NCBI RefSeq assembly: GCF_013363755.1
Contig: NZ_CP054840.1
Span: 1,791,501 to 1,855,500, forward strand
Origin: Comamonas antarctica
Lineage (GTDB): Bacteria; Pseudomonadota; Gammaproteobacteria; Burkholderiales; Burkholderiaceae_C
DNA length: 64,000 nt
Reading direction: 5' to 3'
Part shown: positions 21,430 through 30,166 of the stretch, one piece after another
How the letters are laid out: every line of letters starts with the position of its first letter
Position numbering within the stretch: position 1 is the first letter of the stretch
The notes under the pieces: model-generated
What the model saw: the letters and a program-made list of their open reading frames with translations, nothing else
What the model was told of the DNA's origin: nothing
Databases searched by the model: none
Made by a program: the position numbers and the translations under genes

Positions 21430-22401
21430 ATGAACCTTACACGACGCTCTCTTCTCGGCGCCCTCGCCGCCAGCCCGCTGGCGCTGCAGGCACAGCCCGC
21501 CTGGCCCACAGCCAAGCCCATCAAGATGGTGGTGGGTTATGCACCCGGCGGCTCGGTGGACCTGGCCTGCCGCGCCACGGCCGACTTCCTCGCATCGCGG
21601 TTGGCAGGCGCCATCGTCACGGTGGAAAACATGTCGGGTGCGGCGGGTGTCATTGCCGCGCAGCGGGTGTCGCAATCACCGGCCGACGGCTTCACGCTGA
21701 TGGTCGGCTCGAGCAATGAGTTCTGCGCGACGGCGCATGTCAACCCGGCGCAGAAGTACGACCCCGTCCAGGGCTTCACGCATCTTGGCATGGTGTCGGA
21801 ATCGCCGGTGCTGTTTGTCGCCAGCCCCAAGCTGGGGGTGAAGAACATGGACGAGTTCCTGGCGCTGGTGAAGAAGCATCCGGGCAAGTACAGCTATGGC
21901 AGCTCGGGCGTGGGCTCGACGCTGCACTTCGCGGGTGAGCTGCTGAAAAAGCGCGGCGGCCTTTTCATGAGCCACATCCCGTACCGTGGCACGGCGCCGC
22001 TGCTGACCGATCTGGTGGGCGGCAACCTAGACTTCGCGATGATCACGACCACGGCGGCCAATCCGTTCGTGGCCAACGCACGCCTGGTGGCGCTGGGTGT
22101 CACTTCCGCCAGGCGCAGCCCGGCCGCGCCCAATGTGCCCGCAATTGCCGAGCATCCCGCGCTGTCAGGCTATGAGCTCACGGGCTGGTTGTCGCTGGCC
22201 GCACCGCGCGGCCTGCCGCCAGAGACCGCCGAGAAGCTGCGTGCGGGCCTGCGCGCCGCGCTGCAGGATGCCGCCTACCGCCGCCGGCTCGAAGACGGGG
22301 GATTGGTGCCCGCGTCCGGCAACGAGGATATTGCCGCGATCATCCAGAAAGACGGCAGGAAGTACGCCGAACTGGTGAAGTTCGCCAATATCAAGGACTG
22401 A
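21430..22401 (+). CDS. Bug-family tripartite tricarboxylate transport substrate-binding protein
   Basis: 323 residues. A signal peptide with a Tat-like RR (MNLTRRSLLGALAASPLALQA) precedes the periplasmic binding fold: PIKMVVGYAPGGSVDLACR, KYSYGSSGVGSTLHFAGE and HIPYRGTAPLLTDLVGG are family signatures. Bug proteins bind carboxylates or amides for TctAB permeases, but no tctA or tctB is in the window. Co-transcription with the M20 hydrolase suggests an acyl-amino acid or carboxylate ligand. It ends 37 bp from a convergent gene. Confidence 0.92.
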   Translation: MNLTRRSLLGALAASPLALQAQPAWPTAKPIKMVVGYAPGGSVDLACRATADFLASRLAGAIVTVENMSGAAGVIAAQRVSQSPADGFTLMVGSSNEFCATAHVNPAQKYDPVQGFTHLGMVSESPVLFVASPKLGVKNMDEFLALVKKHPGKYSYGSSGVGSTLHFAGELLKKRGGLFMSHIPYRGTAPLLTDLVGGNLDFAMITTTAANPFVANARLVALGVTSARRSPAAPNVPAIAEHPALSGYELTGWLSLAAPRGLPPETAEKLRAGLRAALQDAAYRRRLEDGGLVPASGNEDIAAIIQKDGRKYAELVKFANIKD

Positions 22402-22437
22402 AGACGGCCGCCTTCACGACCAGGCGGATGGCGTGGA

Positions 22438-23028
22438 CTACGCGGAAATATTGGCCACGCGCACGCTGAGGGCGGCGGCGACGCCCCCTTGCGCTGCCAG
22501 CAGGGGCTGGCATTCGCGCGCAAAGCCGCGCACGGTGCCGCGCGGCACGTCGTAAGGAACGACGCGCAGGCGCAGCGCCTGCAGCACCTGCGCTGCCGAT
22601 GTGGCAGCGCTCACCAGGACGGCGCCGCCTTCGGCCAGGCCGCGGTCCGCCATGTCTTGGGGATGCATGAACAGCAGGTGGCGCGTGTCCCAGAAGCTGC
22701 ACAGGAATTCGTCGAGCCGTCCCAGGGGATCGGTGTCGTCGATATCGAGCGTCATCAGGCCTTGCCCGGCGGTATCGCCATCGTCTGCGGCAAGTCGCAG
22801 CAGCGCGGATGCTGCCGACATGTCAGGAACGGTCGACGTGGCCTGCCAGGCGCGCGTGTGCCGGGGCATGCCAGCGCCATCCCGTCTGGCGGCGGAGCCG
22901 GGCGCAAACGGCGCGAGCGTGGCCTGGGCTTCATCCTGCAGCGAGCTCAGGCCCGTGGCGACATGCGTGTCCAGTCCGCGCAACGGCAGGGAGGAGGGCG
23001 GCAGGGGCTGGGCGTGCGGGAAGGCCAT
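22438..23028 (-). CDS. Stand-alone molybdopterin-dinucleotide-binding-like domain protein
   Basis: 196 residues. Residues 118-178 (LLFMHPQDMADRGLAEG, RLRVVPYDVPRGTVRGF, ECQPL) clearly match the C-terminal domain of the FdhF/YdeP-type enzyme encoded at 16710-19004. The Fe-S and Mo-ligand parts are absent, and the first 60 residues are unlike anything I recognise. It could be a decayed copy of such an enzyme or a free accessory domain. The frame is intact and coding-like, with no internal stop, so it is not called a pseudogene. Its start at 23028 is uncertain. Confidence 0.6.
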   Translation of the reverse strand: MAFPHAQPLPPSSLPLRGLDTHVATGLSSLQDEAQATLAPFAPGSAARRDGAGMPRHTRAWQATSTVPDMSAASALLRLAADDGDTAGQGLMTLDIDDTDPLGRLDEFLCSFWDTRHLLFMHPQDMADRGLAEGGAVLVSAATSAAQVLQALRLRVVPYDVPRGTVRGFARECQPLLAAQGGVAAALSVRVANISA

Positions 23029-23140
23029 GGTGGTGCTCGATGGAAGATCAGACCATGCAACTGTCGCATTTTCTCGCCGCTCTCGACGTCATCCATGCGG
23101 GCGCGCTGCTGTAAGCATTCGCGCCGTATCCGCAGCTGGT

Positions 23141-24310
23141 TCAGGCCATCTGCATGCGCAGCCAATGGTTGTCGATCTGAATGGCGCCCACTTCCGCGGG
23201 CGCGAGGCGCGCCCCATGTCCCGAGGCATCGAAGCCTTGCGCCTGCTGCGTGCCGCCGACCCAGAAGCGCGCACCCGAGGCATCGGCGCCGGCCGCGAGC
23301 GCATAGGCGCCAGCCAGCGGCTGCAGGCGCTGCCAGGCGATATCCGCGCTCAGCGCGGAAGAACCGTACAGCGCGATGCCATCGACACGCGGGCAGCTGA
23401 CGGCAAAGCCGCTGCCGGTGAAGGCGATGTCGCCGCCATAGCCCGCCAGCGGCTCGGGTGACGCGACGGCGCGCAGCGACTGGCCGTCGAATACCGCGAG
23501 CACCGGTGCGTGGCGCTTGGCCTGCGCATCGTCATGCTCGGCTTGCAGCGCCACGCCCAGCCAGCGGCGCGTCGCGCCGGAGCGCAGCGCAGCGCCCCAG
23601 GCCAGATGGCGCAGGCTCAGCCGCGGGTCGGCCAACTGCCACAGGCCCACGCGCTCGCCGCGCGCCTGCGGCGCCAGGCGCACGATAGACGAGTCCATAT
23701 GGTCCAGGCGAAGCTTGCGCCGGCCGGTTTCAGCCTGCGTTGGAATACCGCCGTTGGCGACGATCAGACTGCCGTCGCCGTCAAGCAGCAGCTGATGCGG
23801 GTCCATGCCGCCGGTACGCCATTCGGCGAGCTTTTCCAGGCTGGCCGCGTCGCGCACGCCAATCAGGCCCTGGCTGTCGGCCAGGTCGGTTTCGGTGGTG
23901 TAGATATGGCGGCCGTCGGCACTGGCCAGTACATGGCCGTTGAACACGCGGTCGGGCTCGATCCAGCACCATTGCGGCTCCCCGCCTGGATGCCAGCGCA
24001 CCAGCCAGTCGCCGGGCCGGCGCGCGACGGCCACGATGGCGCCCGAAGCTTCCTGCAGCAGCGCGTGCGCGCGCGTGGGAACTTCGAGCGTCTGCAACGG
24101 CAGCAGTTGCGGCGTTGCGGAGGTCGTCGCGCCCGACCAGCCGAGCTGGCCGATATGCTGCTGTCCATCGCGCTGCCAGGCCGCGATGAAGCGCGGCAAG
24201 GCCCGCTCCGCCGCACCCGCCTGCGCGCGCGCGGCCCAGGGCAATGCGGGCAGCATGGACCAGCCCAGCGCCTGCAGCAGCCACTGCCGGCGATGCATCG
24301 ACTCATGCAT
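23141..24310 (-). CDS. DUF1513 exported protein
   Basis: 389 residues with an N-terminal signal-like segment (HRRQWLLQALGWSMLPALPWAARA). The body has beta-propeller-like repeats such as ADGRHIYTTETDLADSQGLIGV, DPHQLLLDGDGSLIVANGGI and MDSSIVRLAPQ, characteristic of DUF1513. Such genes usually close imelysin/di-haem oxidoreductase operons linked to iron. Its ATG is 3 bp after the stop codon of the preceding imelysin gene; a second Met four codons in is also possible. The biochemical role is unknown, and periplasmic binding or scaffolding is a guess. Confidence 0.85.
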   Translation of the reverse strand: MHESMHRRQWLLQALGWSMLPALPWAARAQAGAAERALPRFIAAWQRDGQQHIGQLGWSGATTSATPQLLPLQTLEVPTRAHALLQEASGAIVAVARRPGDWLVRWHPGGEPQWCWIEPDRVFNGHVLASADGRHIYTTETDLADSQGLIGVRDAASLEKLAEWRTGGMDPHQLLLDGDGSLIVANGGIPTQAETGRRKLRLDHMDSSIVRLAPQARGERVGLWQLADPRLSLRHLAWGAALRSGATRRWLGVALQAEHDDAQAKRHAPVLAVFDGQSLRAVASPEPLAGYGGDIAFTGSGFAVSCPRVDGIALYGSSALSADIAWQRLQPLAGAYALAAGADASGARFWVGGTQQAQGFDASGHGARLAPAEVGAIQIDNHWLRMQMA

Positions 24311-24313
24311 GGC

Positions 24314-25402
24314 TCAATCCCCGTCGGCGTCGGAAAAGCCGATGTTGACCTGCAGTGCGGGAGCCACCTTGTCCTGCATCTGCTGCTTGACCTGGTTCAA
24401 TGCCTTCACTGCCTGCAGTACCGCTTCCTTGTCGGTCGACTGCAGCTGCGCCATGGCCTGGTCGGCGGCCTGCACGGCATCGACCCATTGCTGGGCCAGG
24501 TCGTTGAGGCCGCGGCCGCGCAGGTAGAGCTCGATCGGCACGATGTCCTTGCCCGGCACGGGCACGGCGGCGCCGCGGTGCACGGCCAGCGCCTGCAGCG
24601 CCGACCATTGCGCGCGCCACGATGGCAGGCTGGTCTGGCTGGCGCTGCGCGCGTAGTCGGGCGCCGCGGCCTTGCCCTGGCTGCGCACCGGCTTTTCCAT
24701 CTGCTGCCAGCGCAGGCGCTCGAGCCCGCCTATCCACTGGTTGATGAACTCGGCCATGAGATTCGGCGCGACTTCGGACTCGTCTTCGTCCCACGGCGTC
24801 TGCGCCAGCTGGGCAAACGCCTGCTGCAGCGCCTGCGCTTCGGCGTGGACTTCACGCGCCGCCATCAGCGCATAGCTGCAGGCGGGCGTGTTCGGTGCCG
24901 CGGGTTCGGTCCAAAGCAGCCACTCGAGCGCCGGAAAACCCTTGGCCGGCGCGCCCACGCGTTCCATGGCGCGCAAATCCCTGGGCGCCGTGGTGATGGC
25001 CTTGCGCACGGCTGCGGGCCGCAGCGGCTGGAAGTCCAGCAGGCGCATCGAACGGCGCTCGACCAGCGGCCCGAGCGCCACGGCCGACAGGCGCTCCCAG
25101 TCGGTGGCCGCGGCGCGCCAGCGTTGCTGCACGCCACCGATCGCACCCTGGCCCGCGCAGTACTGCTGCCAGCCGCCGATCAGCGCCTGCGCGCTGCCGG
25201 CAAAGGCCGCGGCATTGGTCCCATACCACTGGGTGACGAGGCCCGCGCTCAAATGCGGCGGGGTGTAGAACGGCAGCGCCACTTCGGCGTAGGCCGCGGG
25301 AATGCCCTGGGCGGCGGCAGGCGTGAGCGCGCCGGCGGCAAGGGCCAGCGCGGTGCCGGCCCAGGCCAGCGGACGCAGGGCGCGATGCAGGAGGTGGTTC
25401 AT
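24314..25402 (-). CDS. Imelysin family protein, degenerate GxHxxE motif
   Basis: 362 residues. A signal peptide ending near AAAQG leads to an all-helical imelysin domain with GFPALEWLLW at 155-164, GAPAKGFPAL before it, and the helical C-terminal repeat. Canonical imelysins have GxHxxE here; this copy has Pro157 in place of His. Imelysins are periplasmic or outer-membrane-associated iron-regulated proteins, and peptidase activity is doubtful. ATG 25402 is chosen over a TTG at 25417. It lies 11 bp after the di-haem oxidoreductase gene. Confidence 0.88.
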   Translation of the reverse strand: MNHLLHRALRPLAWAGTALALAAGALTPAAAQGIPAAYAEVALPFYTPPHLSAGLVTQWYGTNAAAFAGSAQALIGGWQQYCAGQGAIGGVQQRWRAAATDWERLSAVALGPLVERRSMRLLDFQPLRPAAVRKAITTAPRDLRAMERVGAPAKGFPALEWLLWTEPAAPNTPACSYALMAAREVHAEAQALQQAFAQLAQTPWDEDESEVAPNLMAEFINQWIGGLERLRWQQMEKPVRSQGKAAAPDYARSASQTSLPSWRAQWSALQALAVHRGAAVPVPGKDIVPIELYLRGRGLNDLAQQWVDAVQAADQAMAQLQSTDKEAVLQAVKALNQVKQQMQDKVAPALQVNIGFSDADGD

Positions 25403-25413
25403 GGAATTCCGGT

Positions 25414-26883
25414 TCAAAGCGATTCGAGGAAGCGCACCAGTGCATCACGCTCCTGGGCATCGAGTTGCAGTACCGCGTCGCGCGCGGCGCTGGCTTCGCC
25501 GCCATGCCACAGCACGGCTTCGAGCAGGTCGCGTGCACGGCCGTCATGCAGCAGCCGGCTGTGGCCATTGACGGCCTTGATCAGCCCCAGGCCCCACAGC
25601 GGCGGCGTGCGCCACTGGTTGCCGTTGGCCAGGAAGTCGGGCCGGCCGTCGGCCAGGTCCGGGCCCATGTCGTGCAGCAGCAGGTCTGTGTACGGGAAGA
25701 TGGTCTGGCCCGACAGCGCCGGGCTGCTCAGGCGCGGGAACAGCGGCGCGCCGGTCACGTAGCTGGGACGGTGGCAGCTCGCGCATTGCGCGCGCATGAA
25801 GATCTGCTGGCCTTGCAGCACCTGCGGATCGGCCGGATCGCGCCGGGCCGGCGGCGCGAGCGTCGCCTGGTAGAAGATCACGTCGTCGAGCGTCTTGTCG
25901 TCGATCTCGACGCCCTGGCCCTTGGCGCCGCGCGGCGCCTGCAGGCAATCCTTTTGCGCGGGCATGCAGGCCTCGTCGGGGAACAGCCGCGAAGTGATGC
26001 CGATATCGCCCTGGAAGGCCGAGGCCGTCTGGTGCGCAAGGCTGGCGACGTTGGCCTTCCAGCCAAAGCGCCCGGGCAGCATGGCGTTGGCATACGCATC
26101 CCACACGCGGTTGACCTCGCCGCGCACCGGGCCGCCCGCGGCCTGCTGCGCGCGCGCGTTGGCTTCGATCTCGGCCGCGGGAATGGCTTCGAGCAGGCCC
26201 AGGCCGATCACCTGCGGGGCAATGCGCGGGCTGAACAGCGTGTCCGGCGAAAGCGGGCCGTAGCCCAGCTCGCGCACCGTATAGATGGGTTTTTCGAGGG
26301 TGTAGGGCGTGCCGTCGGCAAACTTGCCGGCGATCGTTTCATAGCGGATGTGCAGCTTGCCCTCGGCGCGCACGCCGTTGATGGACAGGTCGTTGAGCTG
26401 ATCGCCATAGGTGGGCTCATGCAGCGGGCCGCCCACGGCATTGCTGCCCGGCACCGACAGGCGCATCAGCAGGCCGGCGACGGCGCGCGGCTCGAGCCCG
26501 TTGTGGAAGTCGGGCGGCTGCGCGCGGCCGTCCTGCACATGGCAGCCGCCGCACGAGCGCGCGAGGAAGTGCGGGCCCAGGCCGTCGCGCGCCGTGGTCG
26601 ACGCGGGCGCCTGCACCCAGTTGCGCTTGAAGAAGGAGTTGCCGATCACGAAGCGCGTGCGCTCGGCATCGGCCAGATTGGCCGCGGGAAAGGAAAAGGC
26701 ATTGCTCCCCGTGGCAAACACCGTGGTGTTGCCGCCGGGCAGATGGTCGGCGGGCGCGGCAGATGCCGCCTTGCCCGCCGCAGCATCCACGCCCGGGCGG
26801 GCATCGGCATACACCTGCATGCCCAGCACGGCCATGCCTGCCAGGCCCCAGGCCAGGGCCTGTCGGCCTGTCAAACGGTTCAT
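25414..26883 (-). CDS. Di-haem oxidoreductase (DUF1111, thiol oxidoreductase-like)
   Basis: 489 residues from ATG 26883. An N-terminal signal-anchor (ALAWGLAGMAVLGMQVYA) precedes two c-type haem sites: CGGCH at 111-115 and CASCH at 367-371. The PFPRLSSPALSGQTIFPYTDLLLHDMGP segment, split here as APLFPRLSSPAL and LLLHDMGPDLADG, is the family hallmark. It is a periplasmic redox protein in an iron-regulated operon, so a role in iron redox cycling during uptake is an inference. TTG at 26895 is an alternative start, 1 bp after the imelysin stop codon. Confidence 0.9.
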   Translation of the reverse strand: MNRLTGRQALAWGLAGMAVLGMQVYADARPGVDAAAGKAASAAPADHLPGGNTTVFATGSNAFSFPAANLADAERTRFVIGNSFFKRNWVQAPASTTARDGLGPHFLARSCGGCHVQDGRAQPPDFHNGLEPRAVAGLLMRLSVPGSNAVGGPLHEPTYGDQLNDLSINGVRAEGKLHIRYETIAGKFADGTPYTLEKPIYTVRELGYGPLSPDTLFSPRIAPQVIGLGLLEAIPAAEIEANARAQQAAGGPVRGEVNRVWDAYANAMLPGRFGWKANVASLAHQTASAFQGDIGITSRLFPDEACMPAQKDCLQAPRGAKGQGVEIDDKTLDDVIFYQATLAPPARRDPADPQVLQGQQIFMRAQCASCHRPSYVTGAPLFPRLSSPALSGQTIFPYTDLLLHDMGPDLADGRPDFLANGNQWRTPPLWGLGLIKAVNGHSRLLHDGRARDLLEAVLWHGGEASAARDAVLQLDAQERDALVRFLESL

Positions 26884-26896
26884 GGAAACTGCCAAG

Positions 26897-28081
26897 TCAC
26901 TCGGGTTGAACGATGTTCAGGCGCTCGATGCCCACGGCCTGGGCCGAGGCCGCGAGGTCCTTGCTCTGCTGGATCAGCCGGTCGATGACGGTCTGGATCT
27001 TGGCGCGTGCGGGCGCCGAGCGTTCGCCCTGGATGGCCTGGTCGAACGGGGCGGGAATCTGCTGCGCCGCGGCCACCGAGGCGCGGATGTGCAGCGTGGT
27101 TTCCTGCGCCAGCGCGGGATTGCTGGCTGCGACCAGGTCGCGCAGGCCGGGGCCGCTCAGCAGCTTGCCGTCGAGGCGCTTGTACTGGCCGAGCCAGACG
27201 TTCTCGATGCCCTTGGCATTGGCAATCGCATCATTGTGGGTGTTGTCCGAGAAGCACGAGTGTTCGTCTTCCTGGTCCTGGCTGGCCAGCGCCACTTCCA
27301 GGCGTTCACCCGCGAGTTCGCCGCGCGACAGCGAGCCCAGGCCGACGAAGATCTTGCGGATCGACTCATTGCCGCCAGCCACGAATTCGGCGCGGTAGTT
27401 GTCCTTGACATTGGGAGCCCAGGCGGCTTGCACGTCGCGCAGGTCGCTGACCAGCAGGTCGGTGACCACCTTGAGGTATTCGCGCCGGCGGTCGGCATTG
27501 GGCTTCTTGCCGTTGACGAAATCGGTATACGGGCGCGCGCCCGGGCCGGTGGCGCTCAGGTCCTGGCCCCACAGCAGGAACTCGATCGCATGCCAGCCGG
27601 TGGCGATGTTTTCCTCGCCGTCCTTCTCGTTGAGTTCGGACAGGGCCTCGGCCGTGATCGGCTGCTGGCGGTCGTTGATGATGCCGGCGGTGTCGTTGCC
27701 CTCGACGTAATCGACATACGACTCGTCCATGGGCCAGGCGTTGATCCGGCCTTCGGGGCCTTCGTCGCTGTCGATCGGGCCGTCGTAGAAGCGGAAGGCT
27801 TCGGTCTGACCGTAGAAGTCGCGCGCATGCAGCCAGGCCTTGCGCGCCGCCGCCAGCGATTCGGCGCTGGGCTGGGCCAGCAGGCGGTTGATGGCTTTTT
27901 GCATGGCCTGGGCCGACTGCAGCGAATCGCTGTAGCCCGCATGCACCAGCTGGGCGTAGTGGCTTGCGACCTGAGGGGCCGTGACGGCCGCCTTCTGGGC
28001 AGCGGCGGGGGCCACGGTCTGGGCAAGCGGGGCGGCCGCGGGAACAGCGAAAAGCGCAGCGATCAACAGCAGTTTGTGCAT
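26897..28081 (-). CDS. Imelysin family iron-regulated protein (IrpA-like)
   Basis: 394 residues. The signal peptide MHKLLLIAALFAVPAAAPLA is followed by a two-repeat helical imelysin domain with the full GxHxxE motif GWHAIEFLLWG (H164, E167), FYDGPIDSDEGPEGRINAWP and CFSDNTHND. The family is induced by iron limitation and lies at the cell surface or periplasm. It is the first gene of the four-gene operon, and a Fur-box-like site sits 66 bp upstream. The second imelysin two genes later differs in the key motif. Confidence 0.93.
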   Translation of the reverse strand: MHKLLLIAALFAVPAAAPLAQTVAPAAAQKAAVTAPQVASHYAQLVHAGYSDSLQSAQAMQKAINRLLAQPSAESLAAARKAWLHARDFYGQTEAFRFYDGPIDSDEGPEGRINAWPMDESYVDYVEGNDTAGIINDRQQPITAEALSELNEKDGEENIATGWHAIEFLLWGQDLSATGPGARPYTDFVNGKKPNADRRREYLKVVTDLLVSDLRDVQAAWAPNVKDNYRAEFVAGGNESIRKIFVGLGSLSRGELAGERLEVALASQDQEDEHSCFSDNTHNDAIANAKGIENVWLGQYKRLDGKLLSGPGLRDLVAASNPALAQETTLHIRASVAAAQQIPAPFDQAIQGERSAPARAKIQTVIDRLIQQSKDLAASAQAVGIERLNIVQPE

Positions 28082-28146
28082 ATCTGGAATGGCCAGGGCG
28101 CAAGGCCCGACGAGATAGGGTTTGACGAAGGTGAACCCGAAATTGT

Positions 28147-28165
28147 AATGAGAATTTTTCTCATC
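28147..28165. promoter_or_regulatory. Fur-box-like operator
   Basis: AATGAGAATTTTTCTCATC is a 19-bp inverted repeat (TGAGAA/TTCTCA arms) resembling beta-proteobacterial Fur sites. It lies just upstream of the imelysin operon, whose family is typically iron-repressed. Confidence 0.7.
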
Positions 28166-28216
28166 GTTGAGCGCAATTCCGTCCAGATGCTGTGGTAACG
28201 GCTGGCGCGTGCTGGT

Positions 28217-28909
28217 TCAGCCTTGCGCGGCGTCTTCGGCTGCGGCCAGCCCCTGGCGCAGATGCTCCTGCCAACCTGTGGGATTGCCCAGCCACGGGCC
28301 CATGTCGATGCGCTGGGCCACGCGCCGGCCGCTGGCGCCGTCGGTGAACTCGAACACGAAGGTCGGAAAGCCCTGGCCGCCCGACGCCTGCAGCCATTCG
28401 CGGCTTTCCTCGATGTGGCGCGCGGTATCGCCGGCCAGCGCAATCTCATAGTGCGTGGTGAAGCTCAGCGTATCCAGGCCCAGCTCATGCGCCAGCGCCT
28501 GCAGCACCGCGAGCGTGGCGATCTGCCGGCCTTCGACATAGTGTGCGGCCTGGGCGCGCGCCAGGAAATCCAGCCCGCGCCCGTCCATGGCCTCTGCGGC
28601 CAGCATGGCCGCGATCGGCGGTGTCGAGTCCAGCGTTGCGCCCACCTGGTTGAGCAGGCCGTTGTAGTAGGCGTCGCCAAAGGGCTGGCCGGTGAGCTTG
28701 GCAATGCGCTCGTCGTGCGGCATCACATGCGCGCGCCAGTCGGGCGTGATGGTGCGCCGCGCCGGGCCGCTGAGCATGCCGCCTGCATGCCACTGGATTT
28801 CAAGCCCGGGCAGCGCGCGCGCGGCCGCCAGCAGCGGGGCGGCGGCATAGCACCAGCCGCACAGTGGATCGAAGATGTAATGCAGGACGGGAGCGTTGTT
28901 GGAAGGCAT
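28217..28909 (-). CDS. DsbA-family (FrnE-like) thiol oxidoreductase
   Basis: 230 residues with a thioredoxin-like active site CGWC near residue 17 (YIFDPLCGWCYAAAPL) and a cis-Pro GFPTFVFEF near the C-terminus. There is no signal peptide, so it is cytoplasmic. FrnE/HCCA isomerase-like proteins act as disulfide isomerases or glutathione-linked enzymes. ATG 28909 is chosen because the motif begins there; upstream frame extensions have no similarity. It is convergent with nothing close and divergent from mnmH. Confidence 0.88.
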   Translation of the reverse strand: MPSNNAPVLHYIFDPLCGWCYAAAPLLAAARALPGLEIQWHAGGMLSGPARRTITPDWRAHVMPHDERIAKLTGQPFGDAYYNGLLNQVGATLDSTPPIAAMLAAEAMDGRGLDFLARAQAAHYVEGRQIATLAVLQALAHELGLDTLSFTTHYEIALAGDTARHIEESREWLQASGGQGFPTFVFEFTDGASGRRVAQRIDMGPWLGNPTGWQEHLRQGLAAAEDAAQG

Positions 28910-29110
28910 GGCGGCAAGGGCGGAGTGGCGAAGTGGAGTGCGGGCCCATGCTAAGCCTTCGAGCAATGTCTGGCGCACAGTGCGACAATGGCCGCCCCCT
29001 GCCGCCGCTCGCATGGCGTACGTTTCGTGCCCACGGCGCGCGCAGTTGCGGCGCTCCGTTCGTATCGAGGCTCGATCACGGAATGCCCTGATTCCATCCG
29101 AAAGCCTCGC

Positions 29111-30166
29111 ATGTCTCCTCGCCCGCCGGTGCGCATCACCGACCGCCACCAGTTCCACACCCTGATCGACGCGCGCTCGCCCGCCGAGTTCGCGCTGGAC
29201 CACATCCCCGGCGCCATCAACTGCCCGGTGCTCGACAACGATGAGCGCGCGACCATCGGCACGGTCTACAAGCAGGTCAGCCCGTTCGAAGCCAAGCGCC
29301 TGGGCGCGGCCATGGTCTCGGCCAACCTGGCGCGCCATCTGCGCGAAACCTTCGCCGACAAGCCTGCCAACTGGAAGCCGCTGGTCTATTGCTGGCGCGG
29401 CGGACTGCGCAGCGGCTCGATGGTGACCTGGCTGCGGCTGGTGGGCTGGGATGCGCAACAGCTCACGGGCGGCTACAAATACTTTCGCCACCACGTGATG
29501 CAGCAGCTCGAGGCGCTGGTGCCGCAATTGCAGCTGCGCGTGCTGTGCGGCGCGACCGGCAGCGCCAAGACGCGCGTGCTGCATGCGCTGGCCGCGCAGG
29601 GCGAGCAGGTGCTCGATCTCGAAGGCCTGGCACGGCACAAGGGCTCGCTGCTGGGCCAGTTGCCGGGCATTGCGCAGCCCTCGCAGAAGGCCTTCGAGAC
29701 CCAGCTTGCCGACTGCCTGGAACAGCTGGACCTGGCACGCCCGGTCTATATCGAAGGCGAAAGCCCGCGCATCGGCCGCGTCGTCCTGCCGCTGGCGCTG
29801 GTCGAGCGCATGCGCGGCGCACCCTGCATCGAGGTGGAGGCCACCGCACCAGCGCGGCTCGACTATCTTCTGCGCGACTATGCCTATCTGGGCGATGACG
29901 TGGCCGCGCTTTCGCAGCAGCTCGACCGGCTGCGCGAACTCCAGGGCAACGCCTGCGTCGCGCGTTGGCAGGCATGGGCGCAGGAGCAAGCCCTGGCGCC
30001 GCTGTTTGCCGAGCTCATGGAACTGCATTACGACCCGCAGTACGAGCGTTCGCAGGCGCGCCATTTCCACGGCTGGCCCGCACGCACGCGCATTGCCTGT
30101 GCGGATCTGAGCGATGCCGGCATCGCGCAATTGGCGCGGCAGGTGGCCGCGCTGCATCAGGCATAG
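29111..30166 (+). CDS. mnmH: tRNA 2-selenouridine synthase
   Basis: 351 residues. An N-terminal rhodanese domain (IDARSPAEFALDHIPGAIN) has the catalytic C94 in VYCWRGGLRSGSM. A C-terminal P-loop domain follows with GATGSAKTRVLHAL. MnmH exchanges sulfur for selenium at the wobble uridine of tRNAs for Lys, Glu and Gln. ATG 29111 gives the family N-terminus; the upstream frame is not similar. selD is not in the window. Its 3' end overlaps the convergent LysE gene by 10 bp. Confidence 0.93.
   Translation: MSPRPPVRITDRHQFHTLIDARSPAEFALDHIPGAINCPVLDNDERATIGTVYKQVSPFEAKRLGAAMVSANLARHLRETFADKPANWKPLVYCWRGGLRSGSMVTWLRLVGWDAQQLTGGYKYFRHHVMQQLEALVPQLQLRVLCGATGSAKTRVLHALAAQGEQVLDLEGLARHKGSLLGQLPGIAQPSQKAFETQLADCLEQLDLARPVYIEGESPRIGRVVLPLALVERMRGAPCIEVEATAPARLDYLLRDYAYLGDDVAALSQQLDRLRELQGNACVARWQAWAQEQALAPLFAELMELHYDPQYERSQARHFHGWPARTRIACADLSDAGIAQLARQVAALHQA

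Noticed and set aside
23029-23140. Extra gene between the molybdopterin-domain gene and DUF1513
   Set aside because: No ORF with a ribosome site or convincing residue pattern was found in the 112 bp.
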